DNA of 29,357 nt, from contig JAVXMY010000009.1 of NCBI GenBank assembly GCA_036646055.1, forward strand, positions 1-29,357, in the 5' to 3' direction. The DNA comes from JAVWMQ01 sp036646055 (GTDB lineage Bacteria; Bacillota; Clostridia; Peptostreptococcales; Anaerovoracaceae). Of the stretch, positions 16,450 to 24,430 are shown piece by piece. Both the position numbers and the translations under genes were made by a program. The notes under the pieces are model-generated. The model searched no databases, had not been told where the DNA came from, and saw only the letters and a list, made by a program, of their open reading frames with translations. The first letter of the stretch is position 1, and every line of letters begins with the position of its first letter.

Positions 16450-16469
16450 ATTATAGGTTAACCTATAAT
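16450..16469. repeat. Perfect 20-bp palindrome over the HPt stop codon
   Basis: ATTATAGGTTAACCTATAAT is its own reverse complement and contains the stop codon of the HPt gene. It lies about 30 nt upstream of the -10 at 16414, so it is either a second weak hairpin or a dimeric-protein operator. Confidence 0.55.
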
Positions 16470-16802
16470 ATTTATTAATTCATTCTTAGTTTCAATTATC
16501 TTTGCACAGTCTAAGTCTGTACCTTCCAGATTTCCTGCTCTAAGTTTTTCAACAATAACGCCAATTGCATCAAACAAGGGTGTTATTCCTGTATTACCTG
16601 CAATACCTTTAAGGGAATGAGCGGCTTCAAATGCCTTAGGAGCATTTCCTTCTTTAACCTGAGTTTCTAAAATATCAAAAGCTGGATCACTTAAAACCTG
16701 ACAAACACAGTCAAGAAATAATTCTTCATCGTCTAACATCCTGTTTAATGCCCCATCAACATCGCAACCGAATTTTCTTAATATAGCAATTTTCTCTTCC
16801 AT
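16458..16802 (-). CDS. Stand-alone HPt phosphotransfer domain protein
   Basis: 114 residues, essentially one HPt four-helix domain. The phospho-accepting histidine is in AAHSLKGIAGNTG (about residue 62), with the conserved Lys and Gly following it. Such proteins relay phosphate between hybrid histidine kinases and response regulators. No kinase or regulator lies in the window, so the partners are unknown. It follows fbp by about 40 nt with GGAGG before the ATG, and it is the last gene before a strong terminator. It is therefore probably co-transcribed with murA, rubrerythrin and fbp. Confidence 0.85.
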   Translation of the reverse strand: MEEKIAILRKFGCDVDGALNRMLDDEELFLDCVCQVLSDPAFDILETQVKEGNAPKAFEAAHSLKGIAGNTGITPLFDAIGVIVEKLRAGNLEGTDLDCAKIIETKNELINIIG

Positions 16803-16844
16803 TAGTGTGCCTCCTAGCGATCCTTTACATATTTAATTTATTAT

Positions 16845-18788
16845 TTAATAGGTTTCCTTAATTGTACCACTTCTAAAGGCATCAATCAATTTCTTTATCC
16901 ACTCAATTTCAGCTGTTAATTCTATAACTTGATCTGTATCCTTTACTAGCATTCTTTCTGGCAAGGTTTCAACTGTAGTTAATGTTGGAGCCACAAACTG
17001 TTGAGTTCCATCTTTTTCAAGTGGCTGATAAGGTTTGTGCTCAGCAAGAGCCATAATTCTTGAGTTAAATATAAAAGTATATCCTGCAATACCCGTTTGT
17101 TTCTGATAAGCCTTAGAAATACCCCCATCAATTACAAACAGTTTGCCGCCACCCTTAATTGGGCTTTCTCCATCTTTAATCTTAACAGGTACATGACCGT
17201 TTAAAATATGTCCTTTTTCTGGAACGATACCAAATTCAAGAAGTATCTTTTTACAGATATTAGCATCATCTCTATGCTTATAATACACAACAGTATTTTC
17301 TTTATGAGATTTTTTGTCTGCAATAAACAATCTTTCAAAAGTTGTCATTGCATCCTTACCAAATAGTGGTGACTTGGCTCCTAACCATAAGTACCACATT
17401 ATATCTCCTGCATTTTTAGATTCTACATGAGGCTCAAAGTAAGCTTTTCTAACAGCATAATCTAAATAATCAAAGTAATTTTTACCTTTTAAAGTTTTAC
17501 CGTCAATTTCTACTGTCTCAAATTCACCGTCAGTTGTCATTGGAATACATCCATGGAACAACAAATTATTGTTAATAGTTTTATATAAAGCTCCATGGCT
17601 AAACATAAACTTAATATGCCTCTGCAAGTCCTTGCTTTTAACAATTGAATACTCAAGGTTTTCTAATACTCTAATTTCTTCTGGGGTTAATTTATATGGG
17701 TCATTTGGATCTATAGTTGGGAAATTAGTATCTCTTAATTCGTAGACTTCTCCTTTAATTTCTATAGTTCCTTTATCAAAGTCAATTTTATCTAGAAGTA
17801 GTCTATGATCTAAGTCATATTCAGGATTAGCTTTTATTCTTTGACCTTCTACCTTAAACTGCATAATTGCAATAGCCTTATGCATCTTTGCAGCAGTTTG
17901 TTCTGATACAGGATCGTACTTATTCTTCTCAATAATCTTAGGCATAAAGAATTCACATGGATCATCTCCATAGGTTCTTTGAGCAAATGAAGTAAGTGAT
18001 CTTAAGTTAATTCCATATCCAATTTCAAGCATATCAAAATTATTATAACTAATATTCATTCTTAAAATATTTGTTATACACGCCCAACTACCTGTTGCCG
18101 CCCCCATCCAAACAATATCATGGTTACCCCACTGAATATCAACATCATGAAAATCAATTAAAAAATCCATAATATCATCAGGATGTGATCCTCTATCATA
18201 AACATCACCAATAATATGTAGTTTATCTACTGCCAAATTAGTAATAGCCTTTGCTAGTTCTTTAATATAACTTTCAGCCATATCAATATCTATAATTGAT
18301 TTAATAATCTGACCATAATAATTACCCTTGTTCGCCTCATCTTCAGCATGTAAAAGTTCATCAAAACTATATGACCAATACTTAGGGAATCTGCTACGCA
18401 CTCTTGATCTTGTATATTTACTTGAAACAGACTTAGCGACTAATACTAATCTGTATATTGCCACATAGCACCACTGCTTATAATCTTTTTCATGTTTTTT
18501 ACGTCTTTTAATCTCTGCACTAGGATTATAAATTAGAGCGGCCAAGTCATATCTTTCCTTGTCACTCATTTCATCTCCAAAGATTTCATTGATTCTAAAT
18601 TTAATAACACCAGAAGCACTTTTGATCATATGCTTAAAAGCTTCGAATTCTCCGTGTAAATCACTTAAGAAATATTCTGTACCTTTTGGAAGTGCCAAAA
18701 TAGCACTTAAGTTAATAATCTCTGCTGAAGCAGCTTTTATATTGGGGTATTTCTCACTTAATAATTTCAAATACTGCAGTTCGTTCAT
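16845..18788 (-). CDS. fbp: Fructose-1,6-bisphosphatase, class III
   Basis: 647 residues, the usual size of the Firmicutes-type class III enzyme, which converts fructose-1,6-bisphosphate to fructose-6-phosphate in gluconeogenesis. The metallophosphoesterase motifs appear in order: FLSDLHGEFEAF, IIGDVYDRGSHPDD, IQWGNHDIVWMG and ILNGHVPVK. The C-terminal half has the expected GGGKLFVIDGGISKAYQ. I chose the ATG at 18788 because AAGGA lies 6 nt before it. The frame extends 11 codons further, into the hairpin region, without a ribosome binding site. A gluconeogenic enzyme suits an organism growing on amino acids. It lies after the rubrerythrin gene, from which a hairpin separates it. Confidence 0.95.
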   Translation of the reverse strand: MNELQYLKLLSEKYPNIKAASAEIINLSAILALPKGTEYFLSDLHGEFEAFKHMIKSASGVIKFRINEIFGDEMSDKERYDLAALIYNPSAEIKRRKKHEKDYKQWCYVAIYRLVLVAKSVSSKYTRSRVRSRFPKYWSYSFDELLHAEDEANKGNYYGQIIKSIIDIDMAESYIKELAKAITNLAVDKLHIIGDVYDRGSHPDDIMDFLIDFHDVDIQWGNHDIVWMGAATGSWACITNILRMNISYNNFDMLEIGYGINLRSLTSFAQRTYGDDPCEFFMPKIIEKNKYDPVSEQTAAKMHKAIAIMQFKVEGQRIKANPEYDLDHRLLLDKIDFDKGTIEIKGEVYELRDTNFPTIDPNDPYKLTPEEIRVLENLEYSIVKSKDLQRHIKFMFSHGALYKTINNNLLFHGCIPMTTDGEFETVEIDGKTLKGKNYFDYLDYAVRKAYFEPHVESKNAGDIMWYLWLGAKSPLFGKDAMTTFERLFIADKKSHKENTVVYYKHRDDANICKKILLEFGIVPEKGHILNGHVPVKIKDGESPIKGGGKLFVIDGGISKAYQKQTGIAGYTFIFNSRIMALAEHKPYQPLEKDGTQQFVAPTLTTVETLPERMLVKDTDQVIELTAEIEWIKKLIDAFRSGTIKETY

Positions 18789-18807
18789 TATGTTTCCTTC
18801 CAAATAA

Positions 18808-18833
18808 TAAGCCCTACGCAATTGTAGGGCTTA
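18808..18833 (-). terminator. Hairpin between rubrerythrin and fbp
   Basis: TAAGCCCTAC pairs with GTAGGGCTTA (10 bp) around a 6-nt loop. On the minus strand the tail is TTATTTGG, too poor in T for a strong terminator. It may trim or attenuate the transcript so that rubrerythrin is made in excess of fbp. Confidence 0.5.
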
Positions 18834-18839
18834 AATTGA

Positions 18840-19376
18840 TTAATAATTTTCTAGTTTGATTTCAAAGTAAGCCTGAGGATGTTTACATACTGGGCAAACC
18901 TTAAGTGCGCTCTTACCAGTGTACTCATGTCCGCAGTTTGAACATCTCCATAAAACATCTTCATCTCTTTCGAATGTTTTTCCAGCCTTAACATTTGCTG
19001 CTAGTTTTCTATATCTCTCTTCATGTTTCTTTTCAATAGCTGCAACGCCTCTCATCTGAGCGGCAATTTCTGGGAATCCTTCTTCATCAGCAGTCTTAGC
19101 CATTTCTTCATACATTTCAGTCCATTCATAGTTTTCGCCATCAGCTGCATCTAATAAGTTTTCTTCTGTTGTACCAATTCCATGAGCTAATTTAAACCAA
19201 AGTTCAGCATGTTCCTTTTCATTTCCAGCAGTTTCTAAAAAAATATTCTGAATCTGCACATATCCTTCTTTTTTAGCTTTTGAAGCATAATATGTATATT
19301 TGTTTCTTGCTTGAGACTCCCCAGCAAATGCTTCCATTAAGTTCTCAAATGTTTTTGTTCCTTTTAAATCTTTCAT
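18840..19376 (-). CDS. rbr: Rubrerythrin
   Basis: 178 residues. The N-terminal ferritin-like domain has diiron ligands in EAFAGESQARNKY, NEKEHAELW and AIEKKHEERY. The C-terminal rubredoxin domain has CSNCG and CPVCKHP. It is an NADH-linked peroxidase that protects strict anaerobes from hydrogen peroxide, acting in the cytoplasm. Strong AAAGGAGG precedes the ATG. It lies 22 nt after murA with no promoter visible between, so it is probably read from the murA promoter, although oxidative-stress genes usually have their own control. Confidence 0.95.
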   Translation of the reverse strand: MKDLKGTKTFENLMEAFAGESQARNKYTYYASKAKKEGYVQIQNIFLETAGNEKEHAELWFKLAHGIGTTEENLLDAADGENYEWTEMYEEMAKTADEEGFPEIAAQMRGVAAIEKKHEERYRKLAANVKAGKTFERDEDVLWRCSNCGHEYTGKSALKVCPVCKHPQAYFEIKLENY

Positions 19377-19398
19377 TGTTTTCCTCCTTTAAATTAGT

Positions 19399-20667
19399 TT
19401 AATCTTCTATTTTTTTTATCTTTCCACCAAGAGCAGTTATCTTTTCTACAAAATGTTCATAACCTCTCTCAATATGATAGATTTCTGACACTTCAGTTTC
19501 CCCATCTGCCACAAGACCTGCTAATACCATAGCTGCTCCTGCTCTTAAATCTGTAGATTTAACTGGAGCACCATGAAGTTTTTGACTACCTTCAACTATA
19601 GCACATTTACCTTCAGTTTTTATTCTTGCACCCATACTGTTTAATTCCAAAACATGCATGAATCGATTTTCAAATACTGTTTCAATGACAACACTTCTGC
19701 CACTTACAGTAGCTAAGAATGTCATAAAGGGTGACTGAATATCTGTAGGAAATCCAGGATAAGGTAAAGTTTTGATATCTGCTGAAACAAGTGGATTCAC
19801 ATTACCTCTAACTCTCATACCTTCTGGTATCATTTCAACTAGTACTCCACATTCTTGAAGTTTAGCCTTTATAGGCTTAACATGATCTAATACCACATTT
19901 TTAATTAAAATGTCTCCCCTAGTAATTGCTGCTGCAAGCATAAATGTACCGGCTTCAATTCTATCTGGAATAATTGAGTGAGTTGTTCCATGTAATTTCT
20001 CAACACCCTCAATTTTAATTGCATCTGTTCCTGCACCTTTAACCTTACCACCCATTTTATTAATGAAGTTTGCAAGATCTACAATTTCAGGCTCTTGAGC
20101 TGCATTTTCGATACGAGTAATTCCTTCTGCTAAAGCTGCTGCCATCATAATATTTTCAGTTGCTCCTACACTAGGAAAATCTAAATAAATATCTGCGCCT
20201 TTTAATTTTTTACCCGCTTTTGCAGTAACTAAACCAATATCTGAAATATCAATTTCAGCACCCATGGCTCTTAGTCCTTTAAAATGTAACTCAACAGGAC
20301 GCTCTCCAATTGAGCACCCTCCTGGCAAGTGAATCTTTGCTTCTCCTAATCGAGCCAACATTGGCCCCATTACCAAAATAGATGCTCTCATTTTTGTTAC
20401 TTCTTCAAAAGGAGCTTCACATGTGATTAATTTTTTTGCTTCTATATCAACTTCGTTTTTATCCATTCTCATTTCAACATTAGCCCCTAATTTACTTATT
20501 AGAGAGCATAATATTTCTACGTCCTTTAAGTCAGGCGTTTCATCTATTTCACATAATTCATCAGTCAGCAATGTTGCTGCTAATATTGGTAGTACTGCGT
20601 TTTTTGCACCACTAATAGTAACTTCTCCGTGCAAAGGACCGCTTTTTTCAACCAAAAATTTTGCCAC
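19399..20667 (-). CDS. murA: UDP-N-acetylglucosamine 1-carboxyvinyltransferase
   Basis: 422 residues, the normal length. It catalyses the first committed step of peptidoglycan synthesis, adding enolpyruvate from PEP to UDP-GlcNAc. Visible are ISGAKNAVLPILAA near the start with the substrate-binding Lys-Asn pair, the active-site loop LPGGCSIGERPVE with the cysteine that fosfomycin attacks, DRIEAGTFMLAAA and the C-terminal ERGYEHF. It starts with GTG, preceded by GGAGG at a 6-nt spacing. Many Firmicutes have two MurA paralogues. I cannot say which this is or whether it is the only one. Its fold is shared with AroA, encoded about 6 kb away. Confidence 0.95.
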   Translation of the reverse strand: MAKFLVEKSGPLHGEVTISGAKNAVLPILAATLLTDELCEIDETPDLKDVEILCSLISKLGANVEMRMDKNEVDIEAKKLITCEAPFEEVTKMRASILVMGPMLARLGEAKIHLPGGCSIGERPVELHFKGLRAMGAEIDISDIGLVTAKAGKKLKGADIYLDFPSVGATENIMMAAALAEGITRIENAAQEPEIVDLANFINKMGGKVKGAGTDAIKIEGVEKLHGTTHSIIPDRIEAGTFMLAAAITRGDILIKNVVLDHVKPIKAKLQECGVLVEMIPEGMRVRGNVNPLVSADIKTLPYPGFPTDIQSPFMTFLATVSGRSVVIETVFENRFMHVLELNSMGARIKTEGKCAIVEGSQKLHGAPVKSTDLRAGAAMVLAGLVADGETEVSEIYHIERGYEHFVEKITALGGKIKKIED

Positions 20668-20710
20668 TTTATTCCTCCATCTATCTTCAAAATATAATCC
20701 TATCCCAATT

Positions 20711-20739
20711 ATATTAAACTATTTCTCTTTTATATTCAA
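20711..20739 (-). promoter_or_regulatory. Promoter candidate for murA
   Basis: On the minus strand TTGAAT (20734-20739) and TAATAT (20711-20716) have a 17-nt spacer, about 45 nt before the GTG start. An overlapping TATAAT further downstream would need a 20-nt spacer. Confidence 0.45.
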
Positions 20740-20762
20740 GTTATATTGTTGACTTGATACTC

Positions 20763-20784
20763 AAAAAAGAGCATTACTGCTCTT
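20763..20784 (-). terminator. Terminator of the DUF948 gene
   Basis: AAGAGCA pairs with TGCTCTT around a 4-nt loop that contains the TAA stop codon, followed on the minus strand by TTTT. It is a compact rho-independent terminator that separates this gene from murA. Confidence 0.8.
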
Positions 20785-21106
20785 CTTTGTCTTTTTTAAA
20801 CATTCCAACTATGGAACTGACAGCAGATCCGATTTGAGACAATTGCTTAATTAATGTTTGCTGCCCTTTAAGAGCCTCTGAAACTTCTTTAATTGATCCA
20901 GAAACATTATCAAATACTTGGTCTAATTCCTTAGCTCTCTTCTCTGCAATATCTGTCATTACTTCAACATCTTCTAAAATACTGTTGGTTTTCTTAACTG
21001 TCTGTACTAAATTTTTTAGCATTACCGCCAAATAAACCAGAACCATAATTCCAGCTATGGCTAATAAAATCAAACTTAAGTCCTTAATGGATAATGTAAA
21101 ATACAT
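20774..21106 (-). CDS. DUF948 (YtxG-like) membrane protein
   Basis: 110 residues. One hydrophobic segment near the N-terminus (about residues 11-32, LILLAIAGIMVLVYLAVML) is followed by a long helical, probably coiled-coil stretch (about 35-90) and a charged Lys-rich tail. This fits DUF948 proteins such as YtxG, which are anchored in the membrane with a cytoplasmic helix. Their function is unclear. GGGGGA precedes the ATG. It has its own good promoter and its own terminator, so it is expressed alone. Confidence 0.65.
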   Translation of the reverse strand: MYFTLSIKDLSLILLAIAGIMVLVYLAVMLKNLVQTVKKTNSILEDVEVMTDIAEKRAKELDQVFDNVSGSIKEVSEALKGQQTLIKQLSQIGSAVSSIVGMFKKDKEEQ

Positions 21107-21128
21107 ATAGCAATTCCCCCTTTAGTCT

Positions 21129-21157
21129 ATTATCTTATATAATGTATAAAATATCAA
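21129..21157 (-). promoter_or_regulatory. Promoter of the DUF948 gene
   Basis: On the minus strand TTGATA (21152-21157) and GATAAT (21129-21134) have a 17-nt spacer. Each matches the consensus at 5 of 6 positions. It lies about 25 nt before the start codon, between it and the trmN6 stop. Confidence 0.65.
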
Positions 21158-21165
21158 CAAAAATA

Positions 21166-21912
21166 TTATTTTTCATATATCTTTTTAATTTCATCTGAAT
21201 ATTCTCCTTGAGTACCATATACCTTTAATTCTTCCAAATACCTAAGTTCTTTTCCTCCATTTTTTACAAATTGAATTAGAACTATATTAGGAATTTCCCC
21301 TTGCTTAGGTGATACAAACTGAATTAATTTAGGTTCTAGTTTGAACTCTCTAGCAAAACAAAATAAGTCAACTAGTCTAGATGGTCTATGTACCATATAT
21401 AATTTACCTTTATCCTTAAGCAAATTACTTGCTGTCTTAATGAAATCCTCTAATTTACCATAAACTTCATGGCGTGCAATAGTCTTTGCTTCATTGGTAT
21501 TCTTCAATGCGCTATTGTTTTCCATATAAGGTGGATTGCTTACAACAAAATCCGCCTTACCATATAGCTTTTTATTTATATCTTTAACATTGCTATGAAT
21601 AATATCAATGCGCTCTTCCAAATTATTAATTTTTATATTTTTTCTTGCCAATTCATATGAATTATCTTGAACCTCAACACCGACAATCCTACAATTCTTA
21701 GCCTTGTGAGAAATTATAAGAGGGATTATTCCAGTCCCAGTCCCAAGGTCAAAGCAAAATTTCTCTTTTTGGCTTTTTTCATATTTTGCTGCGAAATCTG
21801 CAAGGATTACCCCATCAACTCCGTAGCAAAATTCATCTATATTCTGTATTAGCCTTAATGTACCAAAGCCGATATCATCTATTCTTTGAGAACTATCAAT
21901 TTTTACATCCAT
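21166..21912 (-). CDS. tRNA1(Val) adenine-37 N6-methyltransferase-like protein (YabB/TrmNF type)
   Basis: 248 residues, a Rossmann methyltransferase. SAM binding is marked by FDLGTGTGIIPLIIS and the acidic GVEVQDNSYELA. NPPYM is the motif of enzymes acting on amino groups of adenine. Family members such as E. coli TrmN6 and B. subtilis YabB modify A37 of valine tRNA. The position after ricT and holB matches the B. subtilis order and supports this. AAAGGA precedes the ATG, and the ricT stop lies 2 nt upstream. It is the last gene of the trk-tmk unit. Confidence 0.82.
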   Translation of the reverse strand: MDVKIDSSQRIDDIGFGTLRLIQNIDEFCYGVDGVILADFAAKYEKSQKEKFCFDLGTGTGIIPLIISHKAKNCRIVGVEVQDNSYELARKNIKINNLEERIDIIHSNVKDINKKLYGKADFVVSNPPYMENNSALKNTNEAKTIARHEVYGKLEDFIKTASNLLKDKGKLYMVHRPSRLVDLFCFAREFKLEPKLIQFVSPKQGEIPNIVLIQFVKNGGKELRYLEELKVYGTQGEYSDEIKKIYEK

Positions 21913-21914
21913 TT

Positions 21915-22823
21915 TTATTCCTTTAACAATGCTTTAATTTCCTCAGGAATTTCTTCATTATTTTTTTTCTGGTTCTTATTCCATTTGCCAAGTCTTTTTA
22001 TTTCATCTTTGGTAAATTCAAAAACTTCATTTCCAAGTTTCTGTTTGTCATATTTATCTCTTTCGCCTTCTATTAACAATCTACCTTTGATCTTATTCTC
22101 TAAAATATTAGCTTCAACTACTAATGCCCTACCACTAGGTGTATCTACAATTTCTCCTGTATCTGGCATACCTTTTTTCATTTCTAAGTATACATCATTT
22201 TCATACTTAAGACAGCACATAAGCCTACCACAGATTCCAGATATCTTAGTTGGATTTAAAGATAATCCTTGAGTCTTGGCCATTTTAATTGAAACAGGCT
22301 GAAAATCTGATAGCCACTTGCTACAACAAAGACTTCTACCACAATTTCCAATTCCATCAAGCATTTTAGCTTCGTCTCTAACACCAATTTGTCTAAGCTC
22401 AATTCTCATTTTAAAAACGCTTGCTAAGTCTTTAACTAACTCTCTAAAATCAACTCTACCATCAGATGTAAAGTAAAATACAATCTTATTATTATCAAAT
22501 GTATACTCTACATCTATTAATTTCATTTCTAAATTATGCTTTTGAACTTTTTCCTGGCAAATTTTTAATGCTTCAGATTTCTTTGATTTATTCTCTTCAT
22601 TGACTTTAGCATCATCTTCAGTTGCAATTCTAACCACTTGCTTTAGGGGTTGAATTACATCTTTATCTTCTACCATTGTCACACCAATTGTAACAGAACC
22701 ATATTCAAGCCCTCGTGCTGTTTCAACAATAACATTATCGCCCTTGTTTATATCAAACTCCAGTGGATCAAAGTAATACACCTTGCCTACACTTTTAAAC
22801 TTAACTCCTATAACTTTTATCAT
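21915..22823 (-). CDS. ricT: PSP1 family protein RicT (YaaT)
   Basis: 302 residues with the PSP1 core. The cysteine-rich stretches IGNCGRSLCCSKWL and SGICGRLMCCLKYEND are diagnostic. In B. subtilis RicT works with RicA and RicF as an Fe-S complex that assists RNase Y mRNA processing and affects sporulation and competence. The C-terminal 60 residues are charged and Lys-rich. GGAGG precedes the ATG. It is placed between holB and the tRNA methyltransferase, as in Bacillus. Confidence 0.92.
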   Translation of the reverse strand: MIKVIGVKFKSVGKVYYFDPLEFDINKGDNVIVETARGLEYGSVTIGVTMVEDKDVIQPLKQVVRIATEDDAKVNEENKSKKSEALKICQEKVQKHNLEMKLIDVEYTFDNNKIVFYFTSDGRVDFRELVKDLASVFKMRIELRQIGVRDEAKMLDGIGNCGRSLCCSKWLSDFQPVSIKMAKTQGLSLNPTKISGICGRLMCCLKYENDVYLEMKKGMPDTGEIVDTPSGRALVVEANILENKIKGRLLIEGERDKYDKQKLGNEVFEFTKDEIKRLGKWNKNQKKNNEEIPEEIKALLKE

Positions 22824-22826
22824 TAT

Positions 22827-23633
22827 TTATCCTCCAATGTTTAATGCCATTTTTTTTAGCACATATTTTTTATTTACATTTATTCGAAACTCGCCTCTAG
22901 CCTTCTCTATTTCATCTACGGCCTTAAATATATATTCCTTAGTAAACCTTCTATCATCGCTACCATTAATTAAAATATCTCTGTAGTATTCTTCCATGGC
23001 ATCAATAACCCTAATAGGTTCTTCATTATCTTTAGCAATAGAATCAATTAATTTACTGATTTTGTAGAAATATTCTTCATCTATTAGCATATCTATTAAC
23101 TGTTTCCCATTACTGTTTGACGCCTGCCCTATATTATTTTGGTTTAATCTTATGATTGAACTTCTTGACTTAATAGTATCCAAAAGCCCTTCAGCATTTT
23201 CAGAAAGAAGTATTAGCACTGAACCTACTGGCGGCTCTTCTAATGTTTTCAAAAGTTTGTTTGCAGCTTTATCTGTCATAGAATCAATACCAACTACAAT
23301 AGCAATATTCCTATCTCCTTCAAAGGGTTTTTTTAATAAAAAATCTTGAATTTTACTAATATCTTCTTTTTTGATACTTTCCACCTTAGATGTGTCCCTT
23401 GGAGTAGGATATACATATAAAATATCCAAATAATTATCGTCAGCTATTTTATTTGTAATTTCAAACTTCTCATACTCACCTTTATTATGACACAAGATCT
23501 TAGTTGCAAAATTTTTGGCTAGTTGCAACTTATCAATATCAAGACTTCCTTCAATAATATAAGCCTGGTGTACATTATTGTTTTTTACTGCATTCAACAA
23601 ATTTTGAGGAATTATTATTTCATTAACATCCAT
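22827..23633 (-). CDS. holB: DNA polymerase III delta' subunit
   Basis: 268 residues, an AAA+ clamp-loader subunit. As usual for delta', the nucleotide loop is degenerate (AYIIEGSLDIDK instead of a GxxGxGK motif). The core KLLKTLEEPPVGSVLILLSE is present, with SRSS where many members have SRC. It is shorter than typical (about 320), mainly in the C-terminal collar domain. The start overlaps the end of tmk by 11 nt, with GGAG 7 nt upstream. It belongs to the conserved tmk-holB-ricT block. Confidence 0.85.
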   Translation of the reverse strand: MDVNEIIIPQNLLNAVKNNNVHQAYIIEGSLDIDKLQLAKNFATKILCHNKGEYEKFEITNKIADDNYLDILYVYPTPRDTSKVESIKKEDISKIQDFLLKKPFEGDRNIAIVVGIDSMTDKAANKLLKTLEEPPVGSVLILLSENAEGLLDTIKSRSSIIRLNQNNIGQASNSNGKQLIDMLIDEEYFYKISKLIDSIAKDNEEPIRVIDAMEEYYRDILINGSDDRRFTKEYIFKAVDEIEKARGEFRINVNKKYVLKKMALNIGG

Positions 23634-24270
23634 AATAGCTCTCCAGTATTCTATCTAAATGCCCCCTTATTTCTAGCCTAACATCTTCTATAGATTGACT
23701 TGCATCAATAGCTATTATTCTGTCTTTAAATTTGTCTTCAAGTTCCATATAACCTTTTAAAACCTTTTGATGAAACTCCAGCCCAGCCTCTTCTATTCTA
23801 TCTTTTTCTTTTCTTAAAGAATTATCACTTTCAATCCTCTTAAGTCCTCGACTAGAATCAAGCTTTAAGAAAAAAGTATAGTCTGGCATATAGCCGTCTA
23901 CTGCATAAGAATTTATTTCAGAAACACAATCTCCAAGGCCTCTTCCATAGCCTTGGTACGCAATACTAGAATCAACAAATCTATCACAAATAACAACATT
24001 GCCTTTTTCTATATTTGGTTTAATCACTTCATTTACAATCTGAGCTCTAGCTGCAGCATACAAAAAAACCTCTGTCATACTTGCCATTTCAGTATTGTTT
24101 TTATCTAAGATAATCTCTCGTATTTTTTCTCCAATAGCTGTTCCACCAGGTTCTCTAGTAAATAAAGTCTTAATATTTTTTTCATCAATATACTCTTTAA
24201 TAAACCCTAATTGGGTTGACTTACCTGAGCCATCAGGACCTTCTATCGAAATAAACAGACCTTTTTTCAT
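23623..24270 (-). CDS. tmk: Thymidylate kinase
   Basis: 215 residues, phosphorylating dTMP to dTDP. The P-loop is EGPDGSGKSTQ, followed by FTREPGGTAIGEKIRE and the DRF motif in DRFVDSSIAYQGYGRG. I chose the ATG at 24270, which gives the family's usual MKKGLFISIEG opening. The longer frame begins with a TTG at 24303 inside the small gene upstream. AAAGGA lies about 10 nt before the ATG. The first 38 nt overlap the end of the upstream small membrane protein gene, so the two are probably translated together. Confidence 0.93.
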   Translation of the reverse strand: MKKGLFISIEGPDGSGKSTQLGFIKEYIDEKNIKTLFTREPGGTAIGEKIREIILDKNNTEMASMTEVFLYAAARAQIVNEVIKPNIEKGNVVICDRFVDSSIAYQGYGRGLGDCVSEINSYAVDGYMPDYTFFLKLDSSRGLKRIESDNSLRKEKDRIEEAGLEFHQKVLKGYMELEDKFKDRIIAIDASQSIEDVRLEIRGHLDRILESYYGC

Positions 24271-24406
24271 CTTCCTTTTTCCTTTTGTTTTTTTGGGTAT
24301 CAACTAACATCTCTATAAATTTAATTAGAAGGTACAAAAACAAATATCCAACTGGCAAACATACTAACAATACAAAAATCATTCTTAATATGGACATAAT
24401 AAACAT
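24233..24406 (-). CDS. 57-residue single-helix membrane protein between trkH and tmk
   Basis: Small ORF starting ATG 24406-24404, with GGGAG 6 nt upstream, and ending at TGA 24235-24233. The product opens MFIMSILRMIFVLLVCL, continues hydrophobic to about residue 32 (one membrane segment) and ends in a basic tail, KNKRKKEDEKR. The first three-quarters of the gene lie outside any other gene, and the last 38 nt overlap tmk. The good ribosome binding site and the membrane-like composition support a real gene. No homologue is known to me. It starts 24 nt after trkH, so a role beside the potassium transporter is possible but unproven. Confidence 0.6.
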   Translation of the reverse strand: MFIMSILRMIFVLLVCLPVGYLFLYLLIKFIEMLVDTQKNKRKKEDEKRSVYFDRRS

Positions 24407-24430
24407 ATTTTTCTCCCTTCTAATACAATA

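Noticed and set aside
18789..18821. Longer N-terminus for fructose-bisphosphatase
   Set aside because: The extra 11 codons run into the hairpin after rubrerythrin and lack a ribosome binding site. The ATG at 18788 has AAGGA at a good distance.
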